This document shows, one piece after another, positions 44,453-53,481 of a DNA stretch of 64,000 bases; position 1 is the first letter of the stretch; each line of letters begins with the position of its first letter. The position numbers and the translations under genes were made by a program. The DNA comes from Pseudorhodoplanes sp. (GTDB taxonomy: Bacteria > Pseudomonadota > Alphaproteobacteria > Rhizobiales > Xanthobacteraceae). A model generated the notes under the pieces. That model searched no databases, was not told where the DNA came from, and worked only from the letters and a program-made list of their open reading frames with translations. Where the stretch lies: the NCBI GenBank assembly GCA_032027085.1, contig JAVSMS010000001.1:2687126-2751125 (forward strand), read 5' to 3'.

Positions 44453-44800
44453 TCACCCAAGCTCGGTGCGTGCAATCTCGTTAAGCAGTGCGATTTTTTT
44501 GGCGTCGGGCGCGCGTTCCCATTCGGTGCCTTTTTGCACGAGCTGTTTCAGCTTTGCGAAGGCGCGGTCGGCAACCTCGACCGGCAACGGAGCTTCATCA
44601 TAGGAGGAGACGAAGCGTTCGGCGAGCATCGCCAGCAGATGCAGCAGAGCGGCGTTCTGCTGCTGCTCCTTTGCAAGCTGCAAGACCTTGCTTTGGAACG
44701 CGTTATAGGTCTTCAGGCCGTTATGCTGGGTCGACAGCCAGGTGTGCAATTCTTTCAATTCTTCCTCCTGCGGAATTTCGGCCTTGCCGGAAATGGACAT
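44453..44800 (-). CDS. Small helical protein, paralogue A
   Basis: 115 residues, predicted mostly helical, no signal peptide. It shares FVSSYDEAPLPVEVADRAF with FVSSYNGAPLPADVAARAY in the next gene and aligns over its whole length, so the two arose by tandem duplication. It starts 45 bases after the end of paralogue B on the same strand. I do not recognise the family. The conserved SSY-x2-APLP core may mark a binding surface. Confidence 0.72.
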   Translation of the reverse strand: MSISGKAEIPQEEELKELHTWLSTQHNGLKTYNAFQSKVLQLAKEQQQNAALLHLLAMLAERFVSSYDEAPLPVEVADRAFAKLKQLVQKGTEWERAPDAKKIALLNEIARTELG

Positions 44801-44845
44801 CGGTGCCCGAAGATCCGGTCGATATGCGATTGGATATCCGGCTTG

Positions 44846-45148
44846 TCAGAGTTCGGCGGCGGCGATCGTGTTGAGAAAGGCGAGCTTGTCCGATGCCGGG
44901 CCGGCGATCGATTTCTGCGCTTCCTCGGTATAGGCAACAAGCTGCGAATAGGCGCGCGCGGCAACGTCGGCCGGCAGTGGCGCTCCATTGTAGGAAGAGA
45001 CGAAGTGACCCGCGAGTGTGCTCAGGAGGGCATAATGCGCGGCATTGGCCTGATCGGCTTCGCCAAGGGCAAGGGTGCGCTGCTGATAGCCGCTGAATGT
45101 GCGGATCCCGCTATTTTGTTGCTTCAGCCAATGCAGCAGCTCGTCCAT
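44846..45148 (-). CDS. Small helical protein, paralogue B
   Basis: 100 residues from the ATG at 45148 with a GAGAG ribosome site; a frame open to 45193 adds a Pro-rich piece without support. It is the tandem duplicate of paralogue A, with a longer relative spacing around TEEAQKSIAG. The pair is divergent from the XRE regulator, whose operator region it shares. Function not known. Confidence 0.75.
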   Translation of the reverse strand: MDELLHWLKQQNSGIRTFSGYQQRTLALGEADQANAAHYALLSTLAGHFVSSYNGAPLPADVAARAYSQLVAYTEEAQKSIAGPASDKLAFLNTIAAAEL

Positions 45149-45258
45149 GGTCGCTCTCACAGTCGGTGGAAATAACGTCCTGAAGGCATTCAAAAAAGAT
45201 GGAAATTTCCTTCGCCGGACTGTATCAAAAATGAGACGAACCGCAAGATCGTTTCATC
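45149..45258. promoter_or_regulatory. Divergent operator region, paralogue pair / XRE regulator
   Basis: Two symmetric elements lie here: the perfect palindrome GGAAATTTCC at 45201-45210, and TGAGACGA-N9-TCGTTTCA at 45232-45256 (7 of 8 arm bases pair), which ends two bases before the XRE start codon. A candidate -10 TATCAA is at 45223-45228. The arrangement suggests autoregulation by the XRE protein and control of the duplicated genes. Confidence 0.5.
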
Positions 45259-46143
45259 ATGGCGAGCAAATTCCACGAAATCGGGCAGCGACTCCGCGCC
45301 TATCGGCTAGGAAAGGGATTGACCGCCAACGAAATCGCCAAACGCATTGGTGTCTCGCGCGCGGCGGTCTACCGGTTGGAAAAGGGCGAACTGGTCAAGA
45401 TCGAGACCATCGAAAAGCTCTCCGAATTGCTCGATGTCTCGCTGCCCTCGCTGATGGGGGTTGAGGTCGAGTATTACAACAACGCTATCGCTTTCTTCGA
45501 GCGTATGCGGCAGCTTGAGGAGAGCGCGACCTATGTACTAGGCAATTTCTCGCCGATCTCGTTTCTCCTGCTGTCGGACCATTATATCGATCACCTGCGG
45601 GTCATGCTCAACGAGTCGCTGCGCGACATAGACCCACGTGCGGGCGGGCCGGATGGCCATATCGAAAAGCTTCTCGGGATCCTGCGCGAGCGCCGCGCGG
45701 CGGCAAAGAAGCGCCGCACGCCGGTGGTCAGCATCGTCGGCTCGCGCGACGTGGAACGCTTCCTCAGGCTCGGCCTGATCGGACGTTTTGACCTTCCGCC
45801 CGCGGTCGCAGCAGAGCGGCGGCGTGCCGCACGCGAGGAGATCGAGCGATTCATTCATTTGATGCAGAATGCGCCGATCGGTGTGCAGGTCGGCGTCGTC
45901 GTCGACATGCCGCCGACCCAAACCTTCCAGGTGTTCGAGATCGATGAGGCGCCGGCGGTCACGCTGAGCCCCTACCGGCTCGGCGATCAGCCAAACATAT
46001 CGTCCGGCATCGCGATGGCGACCTCCGCACCGGAAGCCGTGCGTCTTTTCAAGAACACGATCACCGGATTGTGGGATGTCGCGCATAAGGGCGAGGCCGG
46101 CGCACGCATCCTGCAATCACTGCTCGATAAAACGCCGCGTTGA
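45259..46143 (+). CDS. XRE family transcriptional regulator with large C-terminal domain
   Basis: 294 residues. The N-terminal helix-turn-helix is at about residues 8-62 (GLTANEIAKRIGVSRAAVYRLEKGELVKIETIEKL, split over the recognition helix). The remaining ~230 residues are a ligand-binding or oligomerisation domain I cannot name; they lack the shikimate-kinase-like P-loop of BzdR/BoxR and any cupin motif. It sits between the duplicated small genes (divergent) and the TRAP operon (same strand, 189 bases downstream), so it may govern either. Confidence 0.85.
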   Translation: MASKFHEIGQRLRAYRLGKGLTANEIAKRIGVSRAAVYRLEKGELVKIETIEKLSELLDVSLPSLMGVEVEYYNNAIAFFERMRQLEESATYVLGNFSPISFLLLSDHYIDHLRVMLNESLRDIDPRAGGPDGHIEKLLGILRERRAAAKKRRTPVVSIVGSRDVERFLRLGLIGRFDLPPAVAAERRRAAREEIERFIHLMQNAPIGVQVGVVVDMPPTQTFQVFEIDEAPAVTLSPYRLGDQPNISSGIAMATSAPEAVRLFKNTITGLWDVAHKGEAGARILQSLLDKTPR

Positions 46144-46269
46144 TTGTGTCGCAGGCAGGTCCGCCTGCGGGTTCCGTGCGCCCGAAATGACAGGAAATTC
46201 AGAGAGGCGGATACGGATTGGTCGCCCCGCCGGCGCGATCGGATGCCGCCGATTAGGCAAATACCGCGA

Positions 46270-46298
46270 TTGACAGGTTTTCTGGCGCAATCTAAATT
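46270..46298 (+). promoter_or_regulatory. Sigma-70-type promoter of the TRAP-pyr operon
   Basis: A perfect -35 TTGACA (46270-46275), a 17-base spacer and TAAATT (46293-46298, 4/6) as -10 give a start about 28 bases before the dctP-like ATG at 46333. The -10 runs into TTTTGAGACAG, which resembles the AAAATGAGACGA overlapping the -10 of the XRE gene, a hint of shared control. Confidence 0.6.
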
Positions 46299-46332
46299 TT
46301 GAGACAGTCCGGCGTGTGCAGGGAGATAGGCT

Positions 46333-47364
46333 ATGGCTTCACGGCGTCACTTTCTGAAAATCACCGGCGGGGCGCTTGCCGCCGCCGCATCCAACTCAAG
46401 CGTGTCATGGGCCCAGTCGGCGAAATATACCGCCAAGATCGGGCACCTCGAAGCCCCGACCCAGCCGCGTCACCGGGGCCTGGAAAAGGTGGCGGCCCTG
46501 GTCAAGGACCGCACCAAGGGTGAGGTCGAATTCAAGCTGTTTCCGGCGTCTCAGCTCGGCAACGCGCGCCAGATGATTGAGGGCACGCAGTTCGGCTCGC
46601 TCGAATGCAACGTCATGCCGGCTGCCTTCCTCGGCGGATTCAATCCCGTGGTGTCGGTGTTCGACATCCCGTTCCTGCTGCCGAACGACCCGGCCAAGGC
46701 GAACGCGCTGCGCACGGGGCCGTTCGGGCAGTATGTCCTCGACTCGTTCACGAGCCGGGGGCTCGTGGCGATTGCTCTGTGGTCGAACGGCCGCAAGAGC
46801 CTGACCTCCAACAAGCCGATCAACTCGCCGCAGGCCTTCACCGGGCAGAAGTTCCGCGTCATGGATTCGCGTATCCTGATCGAGCAGTTCAGCGCGGTCG
46901 GCGCGAGCGCCATAGCGATCCCGTTCGGTGAGCTTTACACGGCGTTGCAGACCGGCGTTGTCGACGGCGAGGAGAATCCGCTCGACACGATCTCCACCAT
47001 GAAATTCCACGAAGTCCAGAAGCACCTTGTTGTCTCCGAGCACGGCGCGATGGAGGACGTGGTGCTGTTTAATCCGACCTGGTGGAAGAGCCTGCCCGAA
47101 GGTCATCGCAAGATTATCACCGACACCTTTGTCGAAATCCGCCCTGAAGTGGAGAAGATGAAGGCGGAGGCGCAGGTAAAGGCGCTTGAGATCATCAAGG
47201 CTGCGGGCAAGACGGAGATCAGCAAACTCAGCGACGCTGACCGCAAAGCCTGGCAGTCCGCGATGGTGCCGAAGGCGGAAGCGGCCTATATCGCGCGCGC
47301 TGGTGCCGAAGGCCAGAAGGCGATCGATCTCTACAGATCGGAGCTAAAGAAGCTCGGCGCCTGA
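46333..47364 (+). CDS. TRAP transporter solute-binding protein (DctP family)
   Basis: 343 residues. N-terminal SRRHFLKITGGALAAAA is a twin-arginine-type signal, cleaved near WAQ (~31). The mature protein is a DctP-fold binding protein; the conserved substrate-carboxylate-binding Arg is probably in FRVMDSR (~180). TRAP systems import organic acids with Na+ or H+. The genes that follow suggest a pyrimidine acid such as orotate, which is an inference from context. Confidence 0.93.
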   Translation: MASRRHFLKITGGALAAAASNSSVSWAQSAKYTAKIGHLEAPTQPRHRGLEKVAALVKDRTKGEVEFKLFPASQLGNARQMIEGTQFGSLECNVMPAAFLGGFNPVVSVFDIPFLLPNDPAKANALRTGPFGQYVLDSFTSRGLVAIALWSNGRKSLTSNKPINSPQAFTGQKFRVMDSRILIEQFSAVGASAIAIPFGELYTALQTGVVDGEENPLDTISTMKFHEVQKHLVVSEHGAMEDVVLFNPTWWKSLPEGHRKIITDTFVEIRPEVEKMKAEAQVKALEIIKAAGKTEISKLSDADRKAWQSAMVPKAEAAYIARAGAEGQKAIDLYRSELKKLGA

Positions 47365-47372
47365 CGAAAATA

Positions 47373-47400
47373 GGCGCGCCGGCCGGGTGTCCGGCGCGCC
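47373..47400 (+). terminator. Intercistronic hairpin between dctP-like and dctQ-like genes
   Basis: GGCGCGCCGG (47373-47382) and CCGGCGCGCC (47391-47400) form a perfect 10-bp stem with an 8-base loop, no T-run. Such a structure usually protects the upstream message or attenuates read-through, so that binding protein is made in excess over the membrane subunits. Confidence 0.55.
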
Positions 47401-47447
47401 ATATCGTTTCGGCGGCCAACGGTGTGGCTGTCCGTTAAGACACCTCA

Positions 47448-47969
47448 ATGAGGATTGCCATGCTTGTCCGCGCGATGAATGCGATTCGCGTCATTGAAAG
47501 GACATTCATCGCGATTGTTTTGATCGCGATGTCACTCCTGTATTTCGTGAACATCGCCGTGCGGTTCTTCAGCCCGAGGCTTGCCACTGAGCTCGCTTGG
47601 ATTGACGAGGCCACCTTGTTCGGACTGGCATGGCTCGTATTCGTCGGTCTTGGACTCGCGTTGGAGCGGCGGCGGCATATCGCGATGACAGCGCTCCTGG
47701 ACAAGATGTCGGCGCCTGCAGCACGTGTCGTAGGGGTTGCAATTAATCTTGCCGGACTCGCCTTTTGCCTGATCTTCACCAAGTTCAGCTTCGATCTGGC
47801 TGTCTTTATCTTCAACAGCGGCCAGATCAGCCCGACGCTGGGCACCACCATGCTGTGGCTCTATGCGCCGCTGCCGATCGGGTTTGCACTTCTGTCGCTG
47901 CGCTATCTGCTGGAGCTCGTCGGCCTCCAGAGCCGGTTCCTCATCCGCGACGTGATTGCGGATCATTGA
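47448..47969 (+). CDS. TRAP transporter small permease (DctQ family)
   Basis: 173 residues with four membrane segments and the DctQ loop WIDEATLFGLAWLVFVGLG, in which the E/D-A and W residues are typical. It forms the membrane part with the DctM-type protein. An alternative start is an ATG at 47460 or 47475. It ends 13 bases before the large permease gene. Confidence 0.9.
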   Translation: MRIAMLVRAMNAIRVIERTFIAIVLIAMSLLYFVNIAVRFFSPRLATELAWIDEATLFGLAWLVFVGLGLALERRRHIAMTALLDKMSAPAARVVGVAINLAGLAFCLIFTKFSFDLAVFIFNSGQISPTLGTTMLWLYAPLPIGFALLSLRYLLELVGLQSRFLIRDVIADH

Positions 47970-47982
47970 TGGGCGCCGCGCG

Positions 47983-49263
47983 ATGACCGTTATCCTGCTC
48001 TGTGTCCTGGCGGCCGTCCTCTTGGCACTCGGTTTCGAGATGTTCCTCGTCATGGGCATCCCGAGCCTTCTCGCCTGGTATTTCCTGTTTCCGACCATCC
48101 CGCCGATAGCGCTGGCGCAGAAACTTCTTGGCGGCGTGAACGTGTCCACGCTGCTGGCGATCCCGTTCTTCATTTTCGCCGCCGACATCATGGCGCGCGG
48201 CACCATTGCCAAACGCCTGACCGATCTGGTCAAGACCAATCTCGGCCATATCCGCGGCGGCATCGGCCACACGACGGTGGTTTCCTGCATGGGGTTCGGC
48301 GCGATTTGCGGTTCGGCACCCGCCACGGTCGCGGCTCTTGGCCGGCTCTTGCACCCCGAACTACTCAAGGCGCGTTATCCGGAAAAATTCTCGCTCGGGC
48401 TGATCGCCTCCAGCGCCGAATGCGCGTTGCTCATTCCGCCGAGCATTACGCTCATCATTTACGGTTGGCTTACCGGAACATCGATCGCCGACCTGTTCGC
48501 TGCGGGTCTCATTGTCGGCATCGTGCTCGGCGCAGCCTTCATGATTTATGTGCAGATCGTGACATGGCGCACCGGCGCCGGCTCGTTTCCGCGTGCGTCG
48601 CGCAGCGAACGCCTGCTTGCGCTGCGCGACGGGCTGGTGGCACTCGGCATGCCGGTGATCATCCTCGGCGGCATCTATGGCGGCATTTTCACGGCAACGG
48701 AAGCGGCTGCCGTCGCCGTGGTCTACGCGCTCCTTGTTGAAATGGTCATCTACCGCTCGTTCGGCCTTAAGGTTCTTGGGGAAATTGCCGAAAGCTCGGC
48801 GATCACCGTCGTTGTCATTTTCATTTTGCTGGCGATGGGGTCGATGCTGTCCTTCCTGATCACGCTGGCACAGGTGCCGAGTTTCTTCACGCAATTGTTT
48901 GCCGCGTGGAACGTGAACTGGATCGTCTTCTTCCTGATCGTCAATGTCGTGCTGCTGATCGCCGGTATGTTCATCGATCCGAACTCGATCCTGCTGGTCT
49001 TGGTGCCGACATTTTTCCCGGTGGCGACCGCGCTCGGCATCGACCCGGTACATTTCGGCATCGTCGTATGCTTGAATATCTGCATCGGAATGATTACGCC
49101 GCCATTCGGGCTCGATCTGTTTGTCGCGTCCTCAACGCTTCGTCGACCGGTCGAACTGATCATTAGCGGCATTTGGCCGTTCATTCTCACGAATATTCTT
49201 GTGCTGTTGCTCATCACCTATGTGCCGCAGATCTCGACGGGCATTCTGGCCGTTATCCGCTGA
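47983..49263 (+). CDS. TRAP transporter large permease (DctM family)
   Basis: 426 residues from the ATG at 47983, about 11-12 membrane segments. Signatures include GICGSAPATVAALG-type sequence (FGAICGSAPATVAALG) and IDPNSILLVLVPTFFPVA near the C-terminus. It is the ion-coupled transport subunit. The pyrK-like gene begins 16 bases later, so import and metabolism appear to be in one operon. Confidence 0.93.
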   Translation: MTVILLCVLAAVLLALGFEMFLVMGIPSLLAWYFLFPTIPPIALAQKLLGGVNVSTLLAIPFFIFAADIMARGTIAKRLTDLVKTNLGHIRGGIGHTTVVSCMGFGAICGSAPATVAALGRLLHPELLKARYPEKFSLGLIASSAECALLIPPSITLIIYGWLTGTSIADLFAAGLIVGIVLGAAFMIYVQIVTWRTGAGSFPRASRSERLLALRDGLVALGMPVIILGGIYGGIFTATEAAAVAVVYALLVEMVIYRSFGLKVLGEIAESSAITVVVIFILLAMGSMLSFLITLAQVPSFFTQLFAAWNVNWIVFFLIVNVVLLIAGMFIDPNSILLVLVPTFFPVATALGIDPVHFGIVVCLNICIGMITPPFGLDLFVASSTLRRPVELIISGIWPFILTNILVLLLITYVPQISTGILAVIR

Positions 49264-49279
49264 CGAAGGTGAGTGTATC

Positions 49280-50125
49280 GTGGAAGCGTTATTGGATACC
49301 CGAAGTCACGTACCATCCGCTTTGCAGCGGACGGCCGACGATGTCGTTGCCAGCGTGACGGCACATGAATGGGCCAATAGCGAATACAAGCATCTCATCC
49401 TCGACGCGCCGGAGCCGGCACCGCAGGCTCGGGCCGGACAGTTTTTCCATCTGGAATGCCCGCAGGTGGGAGCAGATCACCCGTTCTTCCGGCGCCCGAT
49501 GAGCGTCTACAAGGCCGATCCGCGGAAAGGGCAAGTCGAGTTCCTCTACAAGGTGACGGGTGCTGGCACGCGCGGCCTGGCGACGCTCCGCCCCGGTGAC
49601 ACGTTGCGCATGCTTGGGCCGCTAGGCGTCGGCTTCACGCTTGATGAGAACTGGAAGAACATCGTCGTGCTCGGCCGCGGTGTGGGCCTTGCGACGCTGG
49701 CGCCGCTGGCCGAGATGGCGGCGGCCGATGGAGTCGGCGTGACCGCAATTTTCAGCGCCCGCGGCCCCGCCCAGGTCATGTCGGTCGAGCGCTTCGCGAA
49801 AACAGGTGCCCGTATCGAGACCGTGCTGGACAGCGACGGCTCGAGCGATGTGAAGAATGTCGAACGGTTGCTGCGCCAGATCGCAGACGAGGGGAACGCG
49901 GACGCGTTCTACACCTGCGGCTCCAACCGCCTGATGCTTCTGATGCAGCGGCTCGGCCGAGAACTCGGTATTCCGGGGGAGGTCGCGCTGGAGCAGCAGA
50001 TGGCTTGCGGCATCGGCATGTGCTTCTGCTGCGTCCGCAATTTCCGCTCCGGCAATGAGGTCGTGAGCCGCCGGGTCTGCTGGGACGGGCCGGTGTTCCG
50101 TCTTGACGAGGCGATGTCATGGTAG
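49280..50125 (+). CDS. Dihydroorotate dehydrogenase electron-transfer subunit (PyrK type)
   Basis: 281 residues from a GTG at 49280 with AAGGTGAG at 49265-49272; the frame open to 49199 overlaps the permease. FAD-binding ferredoxin-reductase domain (FFRRPMSVYK for FAD, ~72-81), NAD-binding domain, and a C-terminal [2Fe-2S] cluster CGIGMCFCCVRN plus RRVCWDG. PyrK joins PyrD in class 1B enzymes and connects them to NAD(H), so the reaction can run either way. It overlaps pyrD by seven bases. Confidence 0.9.
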   Translation: MEALLDTRSHVPSALQRTADDVVASVTAHEWANSEYKHLILDAPEPAPQARAGQFFHLECPQVGADHPFFRRPMSVYKADPRKGQVEFLYKVTGAGTRGLATLRPGDTLRMLGPLGVGFTLDENWKNIVVLGRGVGLATLAPLAEMAAADGVGVTAIFSARGPAQVMSVERFAKTGARIETVLDSDGSSDVKNVERLLRQIADEGNADAFYTCGSNRLMLLMQRLGRELGIPGEVALEQQMACGIGMCFCCVRNFRSGNEVVSRRVCWDGPVFRLDEAMSW

Positions 50126-51057
50126 ACCTTCGCGTCACGATCGGTTCGCTCACGCTCGGCAACCCGGTGATGCCGGCGTCGGGCACGTTCGCCGACGGTC
50201 TCGCGCAGATCGTGCCATTCGACAGGCTGGGCGCGCTGGTGACCAAGACCATCACCGCCGAATTGCGCGGCGGCAATCCGACTCCCCGCGTCGCCGAGCT
50301 CGACCAGGCAATGCTCAATTCCATCGGCATTCCGAGCAGCGGCGTTGATTATTTCGTGCAGAAATCGCTGCCCTTCTACCGCAAGTTCAAGAGCCCGCTG
50401 GTAGTGAGTATTTCCGCGCCCTCGGCCGACGCCTTTGCCGAACTTGCAGCGCGCTTCGAGCTGCCGGGTGTCGCCGCAATCGAGGCGAACATCTCCTGTC
50501 CGAACATCGAGGAAGACGGCAAGGCGTTCGCAATGAATCCGCGCTCGACCGATATGGCTGTGCGCAAGCTGCGCAAGGCCACGCGTCTGCCCTTGTGGGT
50601 GAAGCTGACCCCCAACACGAGCGACGTCGCCGCGGTGGCGCGCGCAGCGGAAAACGCCGGCGCCGATGCGCTCGTCGTCGCGAACACCATCCTCGCCATG
50701 TCGATCGACATCGAGACCTTCAAGCCGCGACTCGGCAACATTATGGGCGGGATGTCGGGGCCCGCAATCAAGCCGATCGTCGTGCGCATGACCTATCAAT
50801 GCGCGAAGGCCGTGCGCATCCCCGTCATCGGTTGCGGGGGCATTTCGACCGCGGCAGACGCCGTCGAATACATGTTGGCCGGTGCGACCGCAGTGCAGGT
50901 CGGCACCGCCACGTTCCTGCGTCCCTCCGCGATGACCGACGTGATCGACGGTTTGACGGCGTTCTGCCAACGCAAGGGGATCGCTCGCGTTTCCGATTTG
51001 ATCGGTGCCGTTGGCGATGCCGAAATGGCGGTCGACGATCTGGAGGCTGTGCCGTGA
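50119..51057 (+). CDS. pyrD: Dihydroorotate dehydrogenase catalytic subunit, class 1
   Basis: 312 residues, FMN TIM barrel. ANISCPNIEEDG (~119-130) carries the class 1 catalytic Cys, and VIGCGGISTAADAVEYMLAGATAVQVGTA holds the FMN-phosphate loop (written here as two parts of one motif: GCGGIS and AGATAVQVG). With PyrK it forms the NAD-linked class 1B enzyme. Many alphaproteobacteria use a membrane class 2 PyrD for biosynthesis, so a class 1B enzyme here may be an extra, catabolic copy. Confidence 0.92.
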   Translation: MVDLRVTIGSLTLGNPVMPASGTFADGLAQIVPFDRLGALVTKTITAELRGGNPTPRVAELDQAMLNSIGIPSSGVDYFVQKSLPFYRKFKSPLVVSISAPSADAFAELAARFELPGVAAIEANISCPNIEEDGKAFAMNPRSTDMAVRKLRKATRLPLWVKLTPNTSDVAAVARAAENAGADALVVANTILAMSIDIETFKPRLGNIMGGMSGPAIKPIVVRMTYQCAKAVRIPVIGCGGISTAADAVEYMLAGATAVQVGTATFLRPSAMTDVIDGLTAFCQRKGIARVSDLIGAVGDAEMAVDDLEAVP

Positions 51058-52340
51058 CCGTCGCCGCTGTCGCTTCTCCCAATCTCGGCAATATGGCTCT
51101 GCGCGATCACGCCGAATATTTGTTCGACGAACTGGTGCGCATCAGCCATGACGGCGTCGGCATCACGCGCGAATGCTTTGCCGAGGGGGAAATTCGCGCG
51201 ATCGAATTGATGAAAAAGGCGGCGGAAGCCGAAGGGCTGACCACAGAGGTTGATGCCGCGGGCAGCCTGATCATCTCTGATCCCGCCGACGACCAGAGCA
51301 GGCCTGCCATCTATGTCGGCTCGCACATCGATTCCGTCCCGCAGGGCGGCAATTTCGACGGTGCGGCAGGAGTGATCGCCGGACTTCTGTGTATGATTCG
51401 CCGGCGGCGCGAGAATGCCCGCGGCGACGATCCCGTCCGTGTCATCATCTTGCGCGGGGAGGAGAGCGCCTTCTATGCACGGGCGAATATCGGCTCGCGC
51501 GCTTTGTTCGGCCTGTTGACGACGAAAGACCTCGACACTAAGGCGCGCGGCAACGGTAAGACCTTGCGCGAAGCGATGACGAGCGCGGGCATCAACGTCG
51601 ATCCGATCGAGGCCGGTGAGCGGCTGTTCGATTCTGCGGTCGCACGCGCCTATCTCGAGGTGCATATCGAGCAGGGGCCGGTGATGATCGCGCGCGAACT
51701 GCCGACCGCGATCGTGACCGGCATCCGCGGGAATATCAGGCATCGCAAGATAACCTGCATTGGTGAGGCAGGTCATTCGGGCGCGGTGCCGCGCTGGCTG
51801 CGGCGCGACGCGGTGTTTGCGGCCTCCGACCTGATCGCGCGGCTTGACGAGCACTGGATGCGGCTCCTCGAGCGTGGACTTGACCTTGTCATCACGGTCG
51901 GGATTGTAGGCACCAATCCGAACGAACACGCCATGAGCCGGATTCCGGGCGAAGTGAATTTTAGCTTCGAGGTGCGCAGCCAGAGCCACGATACGCTCGA
52001 GGCGTTCTACGAGCTGTTCCGGTCGGAGTGCCGCGCAGTTTCGGACCAAAGACGCGTGAGGTTCGAGTTCGACGACCGCATCTATACCGAGCCGGCGACG
52101 ATGGATCCGGCGATCGTGAAGGCGCTGAGCAAAGCCTCGGAAAAGCTCGGCCTGCCAACTGAGCTGATCGCAAGCGGAGCTGGGCATGACGCACAGGTTT
52201 TTGCGAATGGCGGCGTGCCCTCCGGCATGATCTTCATCCGCAACGCCAACGGATCGCACAATCCGAATGAGGCGATGGATATCGACGACTTCCTCAAGAG
52301 CGTCGATATCCTCTACACTGCCGTTTCGGAGACGCTCTGA
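51054..52340 (+). CDS. M20-family N-carbamoyl-amino-acid/allantoate amidohydrolase
   Basis: 428 residues from a GTG at 51054 that overlaps the pyrD stop (GTGA). Metal ligands of the Zn-amidase family are visible in YVGSHIDSVPQGGNFDGAAG (~83-102), RGEESAFY, EVHIEQGPVM and GAGHDAQVF near the C-terminus. These enzymes release CO2 and ammonia from N-carbamoyl-amino acids or allantoate. Between pyrD and pyrC the obvious substrate is N-carbamoyl-L-aspartate, which would make it a ureidosuccinase. This is an inference; beta-ureidopropionase-like activity is an alternative. Confidence 0.88.
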   Translation: MTVAAVASPNLGNMALRDHAEYLFDELVRISHDGVGITRECFAEGEIRAIELMKKAAEAEGLTTEVDAAGSLIISDPADDQSRPAIYVGSHIDSVPQGGNFDGAAGVIAGLLCMIRRRRENARGDDPVRVIILRGEESAFYARANIGSRALFGLLTTKDLDTKARGNGKTLREAMTSAGINVDPIEAGERLFDSAVARAYLEVHIEQGPVMIARELPTAIVTGIRGNIRHRKITCIGEAGHSGAVPRWLRRDAVFAASDLIARLDEHWMRLLERGLDLVITVGIVGTNPNEHAMSRIPGEVNFSFEVRSQSHDTLEAFYELFRSECRAVSDQRRVRFEFDDRIYTEPATMDPAIVKALSKASEKLGLPTELIASGAGHDAQVFANGGVPSGMIFIRNANGSHNPNEAMDIDDFLKSVDILYTAVSETL

Positions 52341-53375
52341 ATGGACCAGATCACCATCCGCCGGCCTGACGACTGGCACGTACATTTCCGCTCCGGCGCG
52401 ATGCTGAAAACGGTGGTCCCGTTCACCGCCCGCCAGTTTGGCCGCGCCATTGTGATGCCGAATCTCGTGCCGCCGGTGACGACAGCAAAGATGGCGGCGG
52501 CGTATCGGAACGAGATCAAGGCGGCGGTGCCGCCGGGCGTCGATTTCACGCCGCTGATGACTTGCTATCTCACCGACAGCACCGACCCGGTCGATCTTGT
52601 CACCGGGCACCGTGAAGGAATTTTCACAGCGGCGAAGCTTTATCCCGCGCATGCGACGACCAATTCCCAGCACGGGGTCACCGACATCACGAAAATCCAT
52701 CGTGTGCTCGGAGCAATGGAGGAGCATGGCATTCCGTTGCTGACGCATGGCGAAGTGACTGACGCCGCGATCGATGTGTTCGACCGCGAGAAAGTGTTTA
52801 TCGAGCGGGTGCTGGAACCGGTGCTGGAAAAATTCCCTGGCCTGAAGGTCGTGATGGAGCACATCACGACCTCGCAGGGTGCCGAAATCGTCCGCCGGAA
52901 CAAGGCGCGTATGGGTGCCACAATCACGCCACAGCATTTGCTGTTCAATCGCAACGCGCTGTTCCAGGGCGGCTTGCGACCGCACATGTATTGCCTGCCG
53001 ATCCTCAAGCGCGAGGAACATCGCCGCGCTCTGCGCGGGGCGGCGACCGGAGGCGAGACCTGTTTCTTCCTCGGAACCGACACCGCCCCGCATCTGCGCC
53101 ATCTGAAGGAGGCCGATTGCGGTTGCGCCGGCGTGTTCAGCGCGCCGGTCGCGATCGAGGCCTATCTGCATGTTTTCTCTGAAGAAAACGCTCTCGACCG
53201 GTTCGAGGGTTTCGCCTCGCTGCATGGCCCGGCTTTCTACGGGCTGCCGCCGAACGAAAAGAGGGTCACTTTCGTCCGCAAATCCGCCGACGTGCCGAAA
53301 AAATTCGCGGTGTCGGAGGAGGGCGAATTGATCTGTTTATTCGGCGGCGGGCAGGTTGACTGGTCGGCGGTCTGA
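52341..53375 (+). CDS. pyrC: Dihydroorotase, class II
   Basis: 344 residues, one base after the amidohydrolase stop. [12 protein letters not shown] (~8-19) supplies the first two metal His, [17 protein letters not shown] the carboxylated Lys, and HGEV, EHITTSQ and LGTDTAPHL the remaining His/Asp ligands, matching class II (E. coli PyrC type). It interconverts dihydroorotate and N-carbamoyl-L-aspartate in the cytoplasm. Confidence 0.96.
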   Translation: MDQITIRRPDDWHVHFRSGAMLKTVVPFTARQFGRAIVMPNLVPPVTTAKMAAAYRNEIKAAVPPGVDFTPLMTCYLTDSTDPVDLVTGHREGIFTAAKLYPAHATTNSQHGVTDITKIHRVLGAMEEHGIPLLTHGEVTDAAIDVFDREKVFIERVLEPVLEKFPGLKVVMEHITTSQGAEIVRRNKARMGATITPQHLLFNRNALFQGGLRPHMYCLPILKREEHRRALRGAATGGETCFFLGTDTAPHLRHLKEADCGCAGVFSAPVAIEAYLHVFSEENALDRFEGFASLHGPAFYGLPPNEKRVTFVRKSADVPKKFAVSEEGELICLFGGGQVDWSAV

Positions 53376-53409
53376 GAGGATAAGGGTTCGGTCGCGTAAG
53401 CCTTATGGC

Positions 53410-53434
53410 CGCCGTCGGGGGAAAACCGACGGCG
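53410..53434 (+). terminator. Hairpin between pyrC and pyrE
   Basis: CGCCGTCGG (53410-53418) and CCGACGGCG (53426-53434) form a perfect 9-bp stem with loop GGGAAAA; no T-run follows. It may limit read-through from pyrC into pyrE or protect the upstream RNA. Confidence 0.5.
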
Positions 53435-53481
53435 ATTTGCTACGCGCGGCCTCCGTGAGACGACACAGGAGTGCCCACTCG

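Noticed and set aside
50796-53225. An 809-codon open frame on the minus strand opposite pyrD, the amidohydrolase and pyrC
   Set aside because: The plus-strand genes have full family motifs; the antisense frame is a by-product of GC-rich codon use and encodes a low-complexity His/Arg-rich product.
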